Made by a program: the position numbers and the translations under genes
Notes under the pieces: generated by a model
Told to the model about the DNA's origin: nothing
Seen by the model: only the letters and a program-made list of their open reading frames with translations
Databases searched by the model: none
Origin: Clostridiales bacterium
GTDB lineage: Bacteria > Bacillota > Clostridia > Oscillospirales > Butyricicoccaceae
Direction: 5' to 3'
NCBI GenBank assembly: GCA_004555915.1
Contig: SFJM01000086.1
Coordinates: forward strand, 1 to 6,006
Length of the DNA: 6,006 nucleotides
Shown: one piece after another, positions 5,129 through 6,006 of the stretch
Numbering within the stretch: the stretch's first letter is position 1
Layout: each line of letters begins with the position of its first letter

Positions 5129-6006
5129 CTATATCTTTGATGCGGTTTTATCAAAAATGCTATTTACTATATAATCTAATTTCTTTTCTACAAAACCTGT
5201 AAATTGATTGATTTTCAATAGTTTGAAAAGAATCAGTCGAATCTTTTCAATCAAAAGACAAACAACAAAAATAACAAATGATGACCCCAGAACAAGTATT
5301 GGAAGTAACCAAGCGGGAAAATCAGCAATCCAAACGAAAGCATTACTCATAAAATGTCCCCAAACAATCGGTTGAACATGAATAAGGTAAACACCAAAAG
5401 CCGCGGGTGAGAAGCAAGCAATTACTTTTGAAGATTTAGGGCTAAAATGTAATTTAGAGAAAACGGAAACAAGAGAAATAGCGACAAAAACGATAGTAAA
5501 ACTTGTATAATTTACAAATACACTAAAAACAGAAACCGGGATAAACTCATGGGCAAACCACGAAAAAACAATGCAAATTGCACTACCCACCAAGAAATAT
5601 GAATTTCGTATATGTTTTGGAATATCGCATTTTTTTAGCCAAGCCCCAACAAGGTATAAAATTGAAAGCCAAACAAAGCTATATCCACCCTCTAACTTAA
5701 AACAATCCCCTAAACAATTAGCGAATGTCACATAAACCACAAAGGCAAAAATTACCACCGTAATTAAACGGGTTGCCTCTTTTAGGTTACAGGAACGCAT
5801 TAATTTATTTAACCAAGGAATAATAAAGAACAATCCGGCATAGGCACTGACATACCAGTATGCCCCCGAAGCAACGGGCAAGGAAGATTTTATTACGGTC
5901 GTTATTCCTATGCTTTCCGGTTTTAGCAGGAATGCAAGCAATGTAATTCCAAAGCTATAAGTGAATATCTGCAACCAAAAGCAGGGATAGCGCCTTTCAG
6001 CTCTTC
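5129..6006 (-). CDS. Acyltransferase-3 (OafA/WecH-like) membrane protein, 5' end outside window
   Basis: About 291 residues are visible on the minus strand, ending at TAG 5131-5129. The protein is very hydrophobic with about eight likely membrane helices. It fits the C-terminal four fifths of acyltransferase family 3, whose members are usually 330-370 residues. These proteins move acetyl or other acyl groups onto cell-surface sugars, peptidoglycan or lipids. Typical blocks are SGAYWYVSAYAGLFFIIPWLNKL (the W-[FY]-[LV]-x-x-Y-x-G-L-[YF] region) and, near the end, SPAAFGVYLIHVQPIVWGHF. The TTG at 5974 is not the start: the frame stays open to the right edge (RAERRYPCFW precedes it), so the N-terminal helix and its catalytic histidine are outside the window. 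The gene is clearly AT-richer than the lactose operon, as is common for horizontally acquired surface-polysaccharide genes. It ends 8 bp from the phage fragment's stop, tail to tail. The substrate cannot be told. Confidence 0.85.
   Translation of the reverse strand, partial: RAERRYPCFWLQIFTYSFGITLLAFLLKPESIGITTVIKSSLPVASGAYWYVSAYAGLFFIIPWLNKLMRSCNLKEATRLITVVIFAFVVYVTFANCLGDCFKLEGGYSFVWLSILYLVGAWLKKCDIPKHIRNSYFLVGSAICIVFSWFAHEFIPVSVFSVFVNYTSFTIVFVAISLVSVFSKLHFSPKSSKVIACFSPAAFGVYLIHVQPIVWGHFMSNAFVWIADFPAWLLPILVLGSSFVIFVVCLLIEKIRLILFKLLKINQFTGFVEKKLDYIVNSIFDKTASKI

Noticed and set aside
1..6006. CRISPR array, tRNA or rRNA genes, complete insertion sequence
   Set aside because: No regularly spaced repeats, cloverleaf or rRNA core sequences, and no transposase frame were seen on either strand.

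Overview
This window looks like chromosomal DNA from a gut Oscillospiraceae bacterium, most likely Faecalibacterium or a close relative. The basis is the LacZ type (N-terminus MIIPHYYEDPHTLHVG), the GC-rich coding in bases 1-4380, and a lacZ/GPH-permease operon layout that I recall from that group. No database search was possible, so the genus is an inference.

Bases 1-4385 hold a lactose-use operon on the + strand. A GH2 beta-galactosidase (lacZ, 15-3105) is followed 29 bp later by a GPH-family (MelB-like) sugar permease (3135-4385). The permease would import lactose or a similar galactoside and LacZ would split it in the cytoplasm. Both genes are damaged. lacZ carries a perfect 19-bp tandem duplication (506-524 and 525-543) that shifts the frame after codon 170; removing one copy restores a 1023-residue enzyme with all active-site motifs. 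The permease stops at residue 416, after transmembrane helix 11, where the sequence changes abruptly to unrelated DNA.

Bases 4383-5128 are a patchwork of gene fragments. In order they are: a short stretch resembling the start of a Tn916-type excisionase (weak call); an AT-rich hairpin; a minus-strand YaiI/YqxD-family (DUF188) gene that has lost its first third; and, joined head-to-head to it, the C-terminal part of a phage head-tail connector on the + strand. Inside the phage fragment lies a 51-nt hairpin which, read on the minus strand, is followed by TTTTT. It has the form of an intrinsic terminator for the gene to its right.

Bases 5129-6006 (minus strand) are the C-terminal part of an integral membrane acyltransferase (acyltransferase-3/OafA-like) that runs off the right edge. 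It is much more AT-rich than the lactose operon, which suggests a different origin.

I see no complete new system here. The notable content is an exactly reversible frameshift in lacZ and a cluster of breakpoints that turn a lactose operon into accessory-DNA debris. Either real rearrangement or a chimeric assembly could explain the breakpoints.
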